From Membranihabitans maritimus (GTDB taxonomy: Bacteria > Bacteroidota > Bacteroidia > Chitinophagales > Saprospiraceae), in contig NZ_JAJSLW010000001.1 in the NCBI RefSeq assembly GCF_021729145.1, positions 1 to 64,000 of the forward strand: DNA of 64,000 nucleotides, read 5' to 3'. Position numbers and translations under genes: made by a program. Below are positions 35,985 to 44,989 of this stretch, one piece after another; the stretch's first letter is position 1; every line of letters begins with the position of its first letter. The notes beneath the pieces were generated by a model that was given only the letters and a program-made list of their open reading frames with translations, did not search any database and was not told where the DNA came from.

Positions 35985-37349
35985 ATGAAAATTATTAATC
36001 CCGCCACCGGTAATATTATAGAAGAAATCTCTGAAGATACCATTAAAACCCTTGCTGACAAACTCAATCTATTAAAGACAGGACAACAATCCTGGAAGGT
36101 TAAGACTGTCGAGGAGCGGTTGGATAAAATTGAAAAGTTCGGAGAAATCATCCAAGGTGATGTCGAAGAACTAGCTCTAATTTTGAGTACAGAAACCGGA
36201 AAACCCATTCAGCAAGCCCGCAATGAAATAAAGGGTGCCCACAACCGGATCGACCACCTAATGCTCAATGCCCCTAAATGGCTGGCTCATGAAAAAGTGA
36301 TCCAGGAAGGAAACACTTTAGAGTCAATAGAATATGAACCTCTCGGTGTAATAGCTAATATCTCTGCCTGGAATTACCCATACAATGTCGGATACAATGT
36401 ATTCTTGTATGCTTTAACAGCAGGTAATGGCGTATTGTACAAACCATCGGAGTATTCTTCCCTGACGGGAAAAGCCATAACAAAACGCTTATATCAAGCA
36501 GGCATTCCTGAAAATATTTTTCAATGCTCTATAGGCGGCAGAGAGGTAGGACAATTAATTCTTGAAATGGATTTCGACGGGTATTTCTTTACTGGCTCCT
36601 ACTCTACCGGAAAATACATTGCCAGGGAAGTGGCTCATAAATTAGTTCCGGTACAGTTGGAGCTCGGGGGGAAAGACCCACTGTACGTAATGGAAGATGT
36701 GCCCGACATCAAAAAAGCAGCCATCAACGCTGCAGAAGGTAGTTTTTACAATGCCGGCCAAAGCTGTTGCGCTATAGAAAGAATCTATGTCTCTGAAAAA
36801 ATATACGAATCTTTTCTTCAGTATTTTATTGAAGAAGTATCTACCTACCGGTTAGGTGATCCTACCGATGAAAATACTTTTATAGGCCCTTTGACCCGCC
36901 CCCAACAATTAACCGCTTTATCAGACCAGGTGAAAGACGCCCAATCCAAAGGAGCCTCGATTGCCCTTGGCGGTCATCCATTAAAAAACTCCGGCAATTA
37001 TTTTGAACCGACAATTGTGGTTAACACCAATCATTCTATGAAAATCATGAAAGACGAATCCTTCGGCCCTATTATAGGGATACAAAAAGTATCTTCAGAT
37101 GAAGAAGCCATAGAACTAATGTTGGATACAGACTATGGCCTCACATCAGCCGTTTTTGGGTCAGATGAAGAAAGGGTTGATATAATACTGAAAGCTATGA
37201 ACTCAGGAACGGTTTACTGGAATTGCTGCGACCGGGTAAGTCCAAATATACCCTGGTCAGGGAGAAAAAATTCCGGATTGGGTTCTACCCTCTCCACTCA
37301 GGGGATCAGAGCATTCGTCCAACCCAAATCCTACCAAATGAGACCATAA
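35985..37349 (+). CDS. Aldehyde dehydrogenase (NAD(P)-dependent)
   Basis: A 454-residue aldehyde dehydrogenase superfamily protein. Features are ISAWNYPYNV (substrate-cofactor loop, 126-135), KPSEYS, FTGSYSTGK (202-210), LELGGKDP with the general base Glu226, and the catalytic cysteine in GQSCCAIERIYV (Cys261 or 262). It begins 5 bp after the hydrolase gene, so the five genes form a tight operon. It would oxidise gamma-glutamyl-aminoacetaldehyde, the product of the iron dehydrogenase, to gamma-glutamylglycine. The gene ends 8 bp from the convergent GH43-like gene. Sugar-aldehyde oxidation is an alternative but would not explain the ligase and hydrolase. Confidence 0.92.
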   Translation: MKIINPATGNIIEEISEDTIKTLADKLNLLKTGQQSWKVKTVEERLDKIEKFGEIIQGDVEELALILSTETGKPIQQARNEIKGAHNRIDHLMLNAPKWLAHEKVIQEGNTLESIEYEPLGVIANISAWNYPYNVGYNVFLYALTAGNGVLYKPSEYSSLTGKAITKRLYQAGIPENIFQCSIGGREVGQLILEMDFDGYFFTGSYSTGKYIAREVAHKLVPVQLELGGKDPLYVMEDVPDIKKAAINAAEGSFYNAGQSCCAIERIYVSEKIYESFLQYFIEEVSTYRLGDPTDENTFIGPLTRPQQLTALSDQVKDAQSKGASIALGGHPLKNSGNYFEPTIVVNTNHSMKIMKDESFGPIIGIQKVSSDEEAIELMLDTDYGLTSAVFGSDEERVDIILKAMNSGTVYWNCCDRVSPNIPWSGRKNSGLGSTLSTQGIRAFVQPKSYQMRP

Positions 37350-37357
37350 AGCAGTAA

Positions 37358-38440
37358 TTAATTATTTTCAACGGGAATCGTAATAATAAATGAATCATCT
37401 CCATCTTTGGCAGCCAGGCCCAATACTCTTATATCTGATTCGTCCTTATATACAAACGGGCGCTCCAGCCGATCCGGAGTAAGAACACCTTCATTTTCCA
37501 GGGAAACTTCTTTTGGCATAATTTCGTAATCCTTAGCTTTCTTCCATTGGATGCCGTCTTGGGAAGTTATCTTGCCTATAAATGAATGAGCATGGAAAAC
37601 GCCATAAAATCGACTCCTTTCACTATCATACCAAAGGGACATATCTTCCGTATCCAGATAGTCAATAGCTGGGTCAGGTTGCATATCAAAAGGTCCGTCA
37701 GGCTTTTCCCCTATCGCTATTGCCTGATTTCTGATAAACCGCTCTTCATTGGGTTTGTCTCCCTTTACAATTAAATAATACCTGTTGTCACCACCCCGGT
37801 CGATCGCCGGATTAACGGTCAATGTAGTAATGGGCCCCGAAGGCTCTATTAATGGATGGTCGCTTCTTTGCCATGGCCCCGAAAGAGAAGAAGAAACAGC
37901 TACCCCAGTCCGTTGATTGGGCCGGAGAATTTTCCAGTTTTCATGAGAATATCCAGTAAGACTTGTTTCCATTAATTTTTCTTCGGAATAATCCGAATTA
38001 TCTCCCAAATTCGTAGAAATATAATACAGGTAATACTTCCCTTCAAAGTACTTGACTTTTGGGTTGTGAGCGGTTATCGCATCCCAAAACCCCTTGCCCC
38101 GACCTTTCAAAATGGTCTCTTTGTACTCCCATGGACCTGATGGATTATCAGATACAGCATGTGCCACTTCAGAATAAACCAGCCATCCCGTAAATTTAGT
38201 AGCTTTTGGCCACCTAGAATAAAACAAATGAAATAGATCATCTTCTCCTTTAATAATGGAACCTCCCCAATTATAATATTCATGCGATCGGAAAACATTT
38301 TTATCCGAAACCGGCAGGAGACGGTTGGATAGCCTTAAATTATCTGTAGACTGACCAATCGATGAATACAACGAAAAAAACAGAAAGCAGACAGGAATAA
38401 TATATTTCTTCTTTTGATGCAATTGAATGCCATTTTCCAT
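37358..38440 (-). CDS. Five-bladed beta-propeller glycosidase (GH43/GH117-like)
   Basis: A 360-residue secreted protein, paralogue of the one at 11655-12743. Signal peptide about 1-29. Shared blocks are WGGSIIKGEDDLFHLFYSRW, GWLVYSEVAHAVSDNPSGPW, FWDAITAHNPKV and KYYLYYIST. Conservation of acidic and aromatic residues across both copies suggests a working glycosidase of the GH43/GH32/GH117 superfamily. It is the last minus-strand gene of the second polysaccharide locus, 67 bp downstream of the sialidase-like gene, and converges with the aldehyde dehydrogenase gene. The exact linkage is unknown. Confidence 0.72.
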   Translation of the reverse strand: MENGIQLHQKKKYIIPVCFLFFSLYSSIGQSTDNLRLSNRLLPVSDKNVFRSHEYYNWGGSIIKGEDDLFHLFYSRWPKATKFTGWLVYSEVAHAVSDNPSGPWEYKETILKGRGKGFWDAITAHNPKVKYFEGKYYLYYISTNLGDNSDYSEEKLMETSLTGYSHENWKILRPNQRTGVAVSSSLSGPWQRSDHPLIEPSGPITTLTVNPAIDRGGDNRYYLIVKGDKPNEERFIRNQAIAIGEKPDGPFDMQPDPAIDYLDTEDMSLWYDSERSRFYGVFHAHSFIGKITSQDGIQWKKAKDYEIMPKEVSLENEGVLTPDRLERPFVYKDESDIRVLGLAAKDGDDSFIITIPVENN

Positions 38441-38507
38441 TTCAGATCATTTAATATCCAAAGTAAGAAATTGTAAAGGCATTAACAAAATGAGAACAAC
38501 TTCACTT

Positions 38508-39713
38508 TCAATCCTCTGGATCAAAGATGGTGCTCGCAATATACCTATAGGGCGCATCCGGTTTTTGCAAGGCATTATTCCAATAATATGTCATCAATAA
38601 TTTACCATCCGGCCGCTGGATCATTTGTGGATAACCGACATCTCGAGTAGCGCCATCGCCTTCCCGCAATACAATTTCCTTCCCCCATGTTCTACCTTTA
38701 TCTTTACTAAATTTTACATTAACCCTAGAACCTTCGGTACTTCTATAAATATACCCCAATGCCAACCGTCCGTCATTCATTTTCACTAACGCAGGAGGTG
38801 AACCACCCTCCCCGGTATCTTCCACCGGGTTTTCCAATTTTTCCCATGAATCGCCATTATCTGTAGATATATAACTGGATAAAGAGCTTTTCCCATCTAC
38901 TGATCGAGCACGAATTACCGTTAACAATTCACTTGACCCTAACCGGACACTTGAAGGCATAATTTCGAACTTCCCCGGTTCAGGGCCTACCCATGACACC
39001 AATTCCCAACTTACGCCCCCATCTCTAGTGCGCGACAATACTACTCTACCTTCTTTTTTATTGGATTTAGCTACTGTAAGGAAAGCAAAAAGATCTTGCT
39101 TGCCATTGACTAAATAATCGGTTCGGCTGGCAACCCCATCTGTGCCGAGGTTAGGGAACCAATAAGGCCCTTTCCAGTCGTTTCCTCTATTCTGAGAATA
39201 GTAGAAATGAGTAGGACCGTCATTGTTGTTATGTCTTTGAAAAGTAATTAGAAAATCAGGGTCGGTAAAGTCTTTCACGCCCTCCTTCAACTCCTCTGGT
39301 GCTACTTCCTCACCATCAATATAGTGGTCATAGGCCCATCCCTTTTGTCCTATATCATAAGCATCCGTAATCTTCCATGTTTTTCCACCGTCCATACTCC
39401 GGGCATACTTATGCCTGGCTGCTTTGGAATCATACGTGTGGGCTCCGTCGGAATCTTTGTGATCCGAAACCACAAAACCCATCAACACTTCATCATCCCA
39501 ATTCCACATTCCATTATTGGCAGGCCATCCTGCAAATTTTCCTTCCTCATAAAAAACAATGCCGTGTTCTATTTCCCCGGATGAGGTTTCTTTTTTATCA
39601 TCTTTTGATTCGGCGCATGAAACCAATAAAATACTTATCAAACAGAGCGAAAAATAAAGAATGGGATATTTATTGCCATTCTTTATTTGAGTAATATTTA
39701 TTGTACTCTTCAT
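38508..39713 (-). CDS. Sialidase-fold (BNR/Asp-box) lipoprotein
   Basis: A six-bladed beta-propeller of the sialidase superfamily, 401 residues from the ATG at 39713, where a signal with lipobox LLVSC begins. The longer frame from 39770 adds 19 residues without a signal and is rejected. Asp-box repeats (S-x-D-x-G-x-x-W) are seen in RSMDGGKTWK, SQNRGNDWKGP, SRTRDGGVSWEL, STDNGDSWEK and SKDKGRTWGK. The fold serves sialidases and several other exo-glycosidases, so sialic acid is not assured. It is 67 bp upstream of the GH43-like gene and probably acts on the same glycan at the cell surface. Confidence 0.8.
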   Translation of the reverse strand: MKSTINITQIKNGNKYPILYFSLCLISILLVSCAESKDDKKETSSGEIEHGIVFYEEGKFAGWPANNGMWNWDDEVLMGFVVSDHKDSDGAHTYDSKAARHKYARSMDGGKTWKITDAYDIGQKGWAYDHYIDGEEVAPEELKEGVKDFTDPDFLITFQRHNNNDGPTHFYYSQNRGNDWKGPYWFPNLGTDGVASRTDYLVNGKQDLFAFLTVAKSNKKEGRVVLSRTRDGGVSWELVSWVGPEPGKFEIMPSSVRLGSSELLTVIRARSVDGKSSLSSYISTDNGDSWEKLENPVEDTGEGGSPPALVKMNDGRLALGYIYRSTEGSRVNVKFSKDKGRTWGKEIVLREGDGATRDVGYPQMIQRPDGKLLMTYYWNNALQKPDAPYRYIASTIFDPED

Positions 39714-39883
39714 ATTTACTAAACTTTTTATTATCAAGTTGAATGATTCACTGATCCATGGCTTTGCCAAAAATACAATTCCTGCAGATATATTTCAGCC
39801 CGGAATTAAATACAAAAATAAATAATAGTCCCATTGGGATCCCCATGACATAAGGCTAAAAAAGTTAACAAAACTAAGGTTCT

Positions 39884-39997
39884 TGTCAGGTCGCAAAGGA
39901 CTCCTTGGGTGAATCCACTACTGACAATTTAAGGAAAGATCGTCAAGTCAGTCCCGTCACATAGTAATCCCTTTTGGGGCATTAACTGCGGGATGAC
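39884..39997 (+). repeat. Dispersed intergenic repeat, copy A
   Basis: About 114 bp that match, in the opposite orientation, the segment 57254-57366. Shared blocks include GTCAGGT..CAAAGGACTCC at the left, CAGTCCCGTCA in the middle, and TTTTGGGGCATTAACTGCGG followed by GATGAC at the right. The unit contains inverted-repeat potential (GGACTCC near 39898 with GAATCC near 39911). The rest of the gene-free stretch 39714-40256 shows no coding sequence. A degraded partial copy may lie at 77-110. It is a small non-coding dispersed element or a transcribed structured RNA; no ends typical of an insertion sequence are visible. Confidence 0.7.
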
Positions 39998-40256
39998 GAG
40001 AACCGTGGTGTGGTTTTGTTGGATAGAAATGCGAGCGATCTATTCGTACATTCGTGGTTTAGAAAACGCTAATGTTCAGTGGCTCCATTTTAGTTAGATT
40101 AGTAAATGTGATCATTTTCCGCTCAGGTGTTTTCAGTTTGCACAATTGTTCCAGAGGCTAAGCCAAACATAAAGTATTTATTATAAGCAAATTGGCAGCT
40201 AAAATCAGACATGTTTAGAACATTCTGGAAGACCATATCAATAAAAATACGCAGTA

Positions 40257-40628
40257 TCAATCATTTTGGGAATATTCCCGTATCAGAACTTCTGCAGGAA
40301 TATTCAGTTTCTTATGAAGTTTGCGGATCATATTCAGATTTAGTTTTCTACGTCCCGAAAAAATATCACTCACCCTGCTTTGATAGCCCAAGATCTCGCT
40401 TAGGTCGGACTTCTTCAGGTTCATCTGGTCTAATCGGAATTGAATGGCCTCAAGTGGATTGGGAGGACCTACGGGATAAAACTTCTTTTCATATTCTTCA
40501 ATTAAAATGCTAAACACTTCGAGTTCATCTGATTCGTTGGAATCCTCGAGTAATTCACTTTGCATCAATTCATACGCGCGCTCCAGGTAAGCTTCGTATT
40601 GTTCCTTATTTTTTACTGGTTTTAACAT
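40257..40628 (-). CDS. higA: HigA-family helix-turn-helix antitoxin
   Basis: A 123-residue HigA antitoxin of the XRE helix-turn-helix type. The N-terminal half is charged and helical (YEAYLERAYELMQSELL), and the C-terminal half has the DNA-binding region NLKKSDLSEILGYQSRVSDIFSGRRKL (about 71-97). It overlaps the 3' end of a higB toxin gene by 23 bp, the usual toxin-first order. The antitoxin frame is intact while the toxin upstream is interrupted (40606-41180), so it may now be an orphan antitoxin or regulator. A decayed second copy is at 44990-45303. Confidence 0.88.
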   Translation of the reverse strand: MLKPVKNKEQYEAYLERAYELMQSELLEDSNESDELEVFSILIEEYEKKFYPVGPPNPLEAIQFRLDQMNLKKSDLSEILGYQSRVSDIFSGRRKLNLNMIRKLHKKLNIPAEVLIREYSQND

Positions 40629-41180
40629 ATTGTACCTTTTTTACATCAATTCGATCATATTCCGAATGGGTTCCTACCCAAACTATAAAAATTATTTTCA
40701 GTCTATACTCCACATCCACTATCAATCTATGGTGATTGCCCTTAATATTAAAAACAACTCGCTTCGAAGAAATAATGGAAGCACTTCCAAAATCCTCCTT
40801 TAACTCATTTGTACTGCCCCACGAAGCTTTAATCCGGAAAATTAATAGAATTTTTCGCCCAAAGGGCAGGCGAATTGCAAAATACTGATTATAAAATCAT
40901 TAAAAACAGAAGACAGTGTGTTAATTTCAGTTCATTCCCCAAATTTGGGTGACCAATATTTTGCAATTGCCTGTCGCGTCCTGACATTTATCGTCAGGAG
41001 ACTAATCCTGGCACGATTGATTGTAGATCAATTATTTACAATCAATCGTCGCCATTATTCATGATTTTTTCGTGAATAAAGTGGGTTAGAAACTTCTTCG
41101 CTCCAAGACTTCAACGGTTCTTCAGTCAAAGGATGTTTTAGCCAATACTTCCGTAAAGTACTCAAAGCAATCACTCTCAT
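40606..41180 (-). pseudogene. higB: higB toxin interrupted by an insertion
   Basis: The N-terminal part begins at ATG 41180 and reads MRVIALSTLRKYWLKHP to SWSEEVS; it then runs into foreign sequence and stops at 41055. The rest resumes at about 40830 as KASWGSTNELKEDF, RVVFNIKGNHHRLIV and WVGTHSEYDRID, ending with TAA at 40606-40608. Joining 41088 to 40830 restores EEVSKASWGSTNEL, a continuous RelE/HigB-type toxin of about 105 residues. HigB toxins cleave mRNA on the ribosome. The intact antitoxin gene follows. The gene is therefore inactivated unless the insert is removed. Confidence 0.85.
40831..41087. mobile_element. Hairpin-rich MITE-like insertion in higB
   Basis: About 257 bp with no coding capacity inserted in higB. 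It is a series of inverted repeats: CAGGCGAATTGCAAAATACTG (40867-40887) with 40954-40973, the palindrome CCCAAATTTGGG (40938-40949), TCCTGAC/GTCAGGA (40979-40999), a 12-bp perfect stem ACGATTGATTGT/ACAATCAATCGT (41013-41049), and TTATTCATGA/TCGTGAATAA (41055-41079). TTA occurs at both junctions (after GCT on the left, before GAAAC on the right), as expected of a short target duplication of TA or TTA. Clear terminal inverted repeats at the very tips are not seen. Confidence 0.6.
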
Positions 41181-41260
41181 AACGATTTAAATATACAAAA
41201 TGTTACCAAATTGGTAAAACATTGCCAACCACAGACGAAATTTGCGCTATATGGATGATT

Positions 41261-43147
41261 CTATTTATCCAAACCCCGGATCCACTTTGCTATTCTTTCC
41301 AGATCTTCTTCCGGGACATGTGACATAGGAGGCATTGGCGTAGCGAACTCAGGCCAATTGCCGGGTTTGGGTGATTGGATCAATTCAATCATTTCTTCGA
41401 TGGAATACCGCTTTTTCGAAATTTCCGAAAACGATGGCCCTACTCGCTTATCTGACAAGTGGTGACAGGACTGACAGGTATATTTAGCTAATAACAAATC
41501 AATATCTTTTGAATTATCTTCCGAGGAAACATCACTCATACTTTTTCCAACACCGACTGTAAATCCCGGACTTTTTTCCGTTTTCTGTATAGGCGCCTGG
41601 ACTTTATTGCTTTCTGTAAGTACCAACTCATCTCCCGTTGGTATCTGATTCACGGTATAATATCCTACGCTGTGCAATAAGGCCGAGTTTTGTAAAGAAA
41701 TTACGCCCGGCAAACTTATCTCATGGATATATCCCAGCCGAATCGAATCCAACACCAACCTAACACGCTTCTGGTCTTTAGAAACTTCAATTGCTTTTAT
41801 TCCAGTGGGATTGGAATTTATGACAGGACTGCCATATTTCTTGTGATACTTGTATGTAAAAGATCTAATATTATAGGAACGAACATCCCTCGCAGATGAT
41901 AACTCGACGGGTTTTGTAAAGGTTATTTCAAAACCATCCGGTCTTATTTGCACCGATTTCATTTCAAACGGAACCTCCCCATTCCATACTAATCGCTGTA
42001 ATCCGTACAATTCACCTCCGGTCGAACCCCAACCGCGGGCAGTCATCCCAACAAAAATAGAACTGTCTCTCCCCCAATCCATCCGCATGACTCCGGAAGA
42101 AAAACCACTTCTAAATGGGAAAACCACTCCTTGCTTTACACCATTGATTTCTTCTAAAAAGACTCTGTTTATCATACTTTGCCCCTGATCACCTATAAAT
42201 ATCTGTCCATCAAATGGACCAAAATTGCTACCCGGATCGGTCAAAATATCAGAAGTGGAAACACCAATCACAGCATGCGGCAGCCAGACAGCAGGCGATT
42301 TCAACCCTTCGATATCTTTGGCAACTTTGTACATTGGCTCACCCGTATTGGGTATATCTTCTTGTTTCAATGCAATGGGAGAATTCTCTTCGCCTGACCA
42401 GGCCAATGATGCGGGATGTCCTACAAAATCACCTTTTTCAAGTACATTCAGCCAACCAGACCCGATCCAACCTCCTTGATTGTCCGTATAGTAGATACTC
42501 CCGCTATCATCAATCGCTAAGCCGGCCGGAGATCTCATACCTGCAGCGAAAGGAATTAATACCCCTTCAGGGGTTATTTTCATCATCCATCCACGCCACT
42601 TGACCTTACTCAACATTTCGCCTCCGATCCAACCCAGGTTCAGAGTAACAAACATATTGCCCTCTTTATCGAAAACAGGTCCGTATGCATATTCATGATA
42701 ATTGCCTGTCAAATGAAAAGCCTGAACCGTTTTATATTCATCCGCCCTTCCATCGCTATCAACATCCCGCAATCGCGTCAATTCCTGACGTTGGGCAACA
42801 AAAATATCGCCATCGTGATACGATAACCCCAGGGGTTCATGCAATCCCTGTGCGAATAAAGAGTAGTGCGGCTTTTCTCCATATTTTCGATAAGGGTTGG
42901 ATACGACCCACACCTCTCCCCGCCGCGTACAAACGGCCAATTTACCATTGGGCAAAAGAGTCAATCCACCTACTTCTAAAATAATATCTTGCGGAATCTC
43001 CAGCGTCTGGATTTGATAATAATCTTCTTCTTTCGGATAATAAACAGAATCGGATTCCTCATGCTGCCCATACCCTTTAAAAAGAAAAAGTATAGCCAGG
43101 AAAATATAAAAAAATCTGCTGATGAAAAGGTTTTTTGTTTTTTCCAT
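41261..43147 (-). CDS. Beta-propeller protein with C-terminal cytochrome c domain
   Basis: A 628-residue exported protein (signal about 1-27). Residues about 40-400 form a propeller related to L-sorbosone and PQQ-type sugar dehydrogenases (GGLTLLPNGKLAVCTRRGEV, RLRDVDSDGRADEY, SPAGLAIDDSGSIYYTDNQ). A beta-sandwich linker (about 400-500) follows, then a class I cytochrome c domain with CQSCH (Cys558, Cys561, His562) and a Met ligand in PMPPMSHV. It would pass electrons from an extracytoplasmic oxidation, perhaps of a sugar. It lies 18 bp after the DUF1080 gene, and such pairs recur in Bacteroidota and Planctomycetes. The substrate is unknown. Confidence 0.8.
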   Translation of the reverse strand: MEKTKNLFISRFFYIFLAILFLFKGYGQHEESDSVYYPKEEDYYQIQTLEIPQDIILEVGGLTLLPNGKLAVCTRRGEVWVVSNPYRKYGEKPHYSLFAQGLHEPLGLSYHDGDIFVAQRQELTRLRDVDSDGRADEYKTVQAFHLTGNYHEYAYGPVFDKEGNMFVTLNLGWIGGEMLSKVKWRGWMMKITPEGVLIPFAAGMRSPAGLAIDDSGSIYYTDNQGGWIGSGWLNVLEKGDFVGHPASLAWSGEENSPIALKQEDIPNTGEPMYKVAKDIEGLKSPAVWLPHAVIGVSTSDILTDPGSNFGPFDGQIFIGDQGQSMINRVFLEEINGVKQGVVFPFRSGFSSGVMRMDWGRDSSIFVGMTARGWGSTGGELYGLQRLVWNGEVPFEMKSVQIRPDGFEITFTKPVELSSARDVRSYNIRSFTYKYHKKYGSPVINSNPTGIKAIEVSKDQKRVRLVLDSIRLGYIHEISLPGVISLQNSALLHSVGYYTVNQIPTGDELVLTESNKVQAPIQKTEKSPGFTVGVGKSMSDVSSEDNSKDIDLLLAKYTCQSCHHLSDKRVGPSFSEISKKRYSIEEMIELIQSPKPGNWPEFATPMPPMSHVPEEDLERIAKWIRGLDK

Positions 43148-43165
43148 TTTTTTATGCTCTTAGCC

Positions 43166-44593
43166 CTACCAGATAATTTTATATTCGAACAAATCAGGCT
43201 GATCTGAAAGGGGAACCCTCAGTTCCTGATTTTTCCCCAATGAAAGTATTTCTGGAGCGTATTTTTGATCTAGTTCGATGTAATAAGAATGGTTAATCCG
43301 GTATAAATTGGTTGCTACTTTTTGAATTAGGTTTCCATTAGCGACACGAAACAGCCAATTTTTATCCTGGGAAGAAATTTCGACCCTTCTCAATAACCCC
43401 GATCGACCGTCCATCGGAGCAATATGATCATTGACAGAGTTCCCTTCCAATGAATATTGAAAAACAGGATTCCGCCTTTCATCCAATGTATACCCTTCCA
43501 TATGTATATCTTCCAGCTCGTAAAGACCTATCCATTCTTCTTTTATCCGATCCCTGTCCGTTAGATTGGGAAGGTCAGAAAAGGTAACAATACTTCCCAT
43601 AGGTGAAGCCACTTGCGAATTCCCCCGACGATGCCACATACCGGTAGTTTCTATAAAATCCCCCCGCCACACCTGCAACAGCGCCCCTTGCCGGGTATCA
43701 TACGAATAATTTATTCCTTCGGGATAGCCTACAGAAATAGCATAAGGCAATTTTTCACCATTAAAATCCAGGTAACTTCGCAAAACATAGGGCGAACCAT
43801 TAGGTCTGACGTAAATAGGATCTTCTACGGATTCATTTTCATCATATTCTATTTCACCCAAGCTACTGATTTTTATATTTCTCAGGGCTACTTTTCCATG
43901 ATCTCCCTGAACCATCAATGGTCCTAGTTCCTTTTCATCCGAATAAAACGAAGACCGTGTGGGGCCACCGACCTCCACCTGACTCTGGACCAATAAACCA
44001 TTTAAATATACTTTTTCAAACCGGGCATTCTTTATTTTATTTCCATTCTCGTCAAATTGAGGCGCCCTGAAAAATATCCGCAGATGTTGCCATAGTCCGG
44101 GAGCACGACTTGCATTTACCAGTGGTGGAACGCCTTCAAAACCTTTTTGCCCTTCTTCTCTATTCTCGTCCCATCGTTGATAAATTCCACCGCAATCATA
44201 ATGTCCCGGAAATTCTTTTTTCCAACTATCCAGTAATTGCACTTCATATCGTCCCATAAGATATATACCCGAATTGGATTCCGGAGCCATCATAAAATCG
44301 AGTTCCAATTCGATATCTCCATACGATTCTCTTGTCAGTAAGTGACCCCGGTTTTCTTCGGTTGGGACATTTACCAGCACTCCCTCTCCATTAACAATTT
44401 TTTCCTCGTCAGCCAGATCACCCATTCCCCACCAGACATCACTGGCATTTTGCCAGTTGTCTGCAGGTTTATCAAAGTCAATGTATTCCAATAATTGAAA
44501 GCCATCTCTTTCTTGTGCGATTACTTTATTCAGGAAAAATGAAAGAAATAAAAAGAGGACCCAGCCTAAGTAATTTGATATCATTCTGCGCAA
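43166..44593 (-). CDS. DUF1080 (3-keto-disaccharide hydrolase-like) protein
   Basis: A 475-residue exported protein (signal about 1-26). Residues about 30-235 are a DUF1080/3-keto-disaccharide hydrolase domain of concanavalin-like fold (FDKPADNWQNASDVWWGMGDL, SNSGIYLMGRYEVQLLDSW, WQHLRIFFRAP, GPLMVQGDHGKVALRNIKI). The remaining half carries a beta-rich region (ISVGYPEGINYSYDTRQGALLQVWRGDF) often found in front of heme-domain proteins. Family members cleave glycosides after 3-keto oxidation. It begins an operon with the cytochrome propeller gene, which supports a joint extracytoplasmic oxidation-cleavage role, but this is inference. Confidence 0.75.
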   Translation of the reverse strand: MRRMISNYLGWVLFLFLSFFLNKVIAQERDGFQLLEYIDFDKPADNWQNASDVWWGMGDLADEEKIVNGEGVLVNVPTEENRGHLLTRESYGDIELELDFMMAPESNSGIYLMGRYEVQLLDSWKKEFPGHYDCGGIYQRWDENREEGQKGFEGVPPLVNASRAPGLWQHLRIFFRAPQFDENGNKIKNARFEKVYLNGLLVQSQVEVGGPTRSSFYSDEKELGPLMVQGDHGKVALRNIKISSLGEIEYDENESVEDPIYVRPNGSPYVLRSYLDFNGEKLPYAISVGYPEGINYSYDTRQGALLQVWRGDFIETTGMWHRRGNSQVASPMGSIVTFSDLPNLTDRDRIKEEWIGLYELEDIHMEGYTLDERRNPVFQYSLEGNSVNDHIAPMDGRSGLLRRVEISSQDKNWLFRVANGNLIQKVATNLYRINHSYYIELDQKYAPEILSLGKNQELRVPLSDQPDLFEYKIIW

Positions 44594-44989
44594 TAGTTCT
44601 AACTAAATTTTACAAAAATTATAGAAGAACCCAAAAGTAATAAGTTATTACTTAAAATTAAGAATGTAAAACAATAAAATAATCCACATTTAATTTCACA
44701 TAAATAAACTTGTACAATATTAATTTTATAAACTTCTATAAGTCATGGCTTTTCTTCAACAGCTTAACTAAATAATTCTGTTCTTAGAGAGGTTATTTTT
44801 TGGAAGTTTAAAACTATTCGCCTGATTTGGATTAATGGTGTTAATAATGCTATGGATTCGGTAATCCTAACTTCCAATACAAAGGAGGATATAAATGAGG
44901 TGCAGTATATATGGGCGGTTATATTTGACACTTTCCAAGAAGAAGTGGTAAAGGTTAATTTATCAATATTTTCGGATGAGTACTTCACT
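44594..44989. other. Gene-poor A+T-rich stretch
   Basis: I see no supported gene. Short frames on both strands (near 44764-45037) lack family features and overlap the start of a decayed higA copy. The promoter of the DUF1080-cytochrome operon should lie next to 44593. The stretch may hold further remnants of the toxin-antitoxin copy. Confidence 0.3.
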
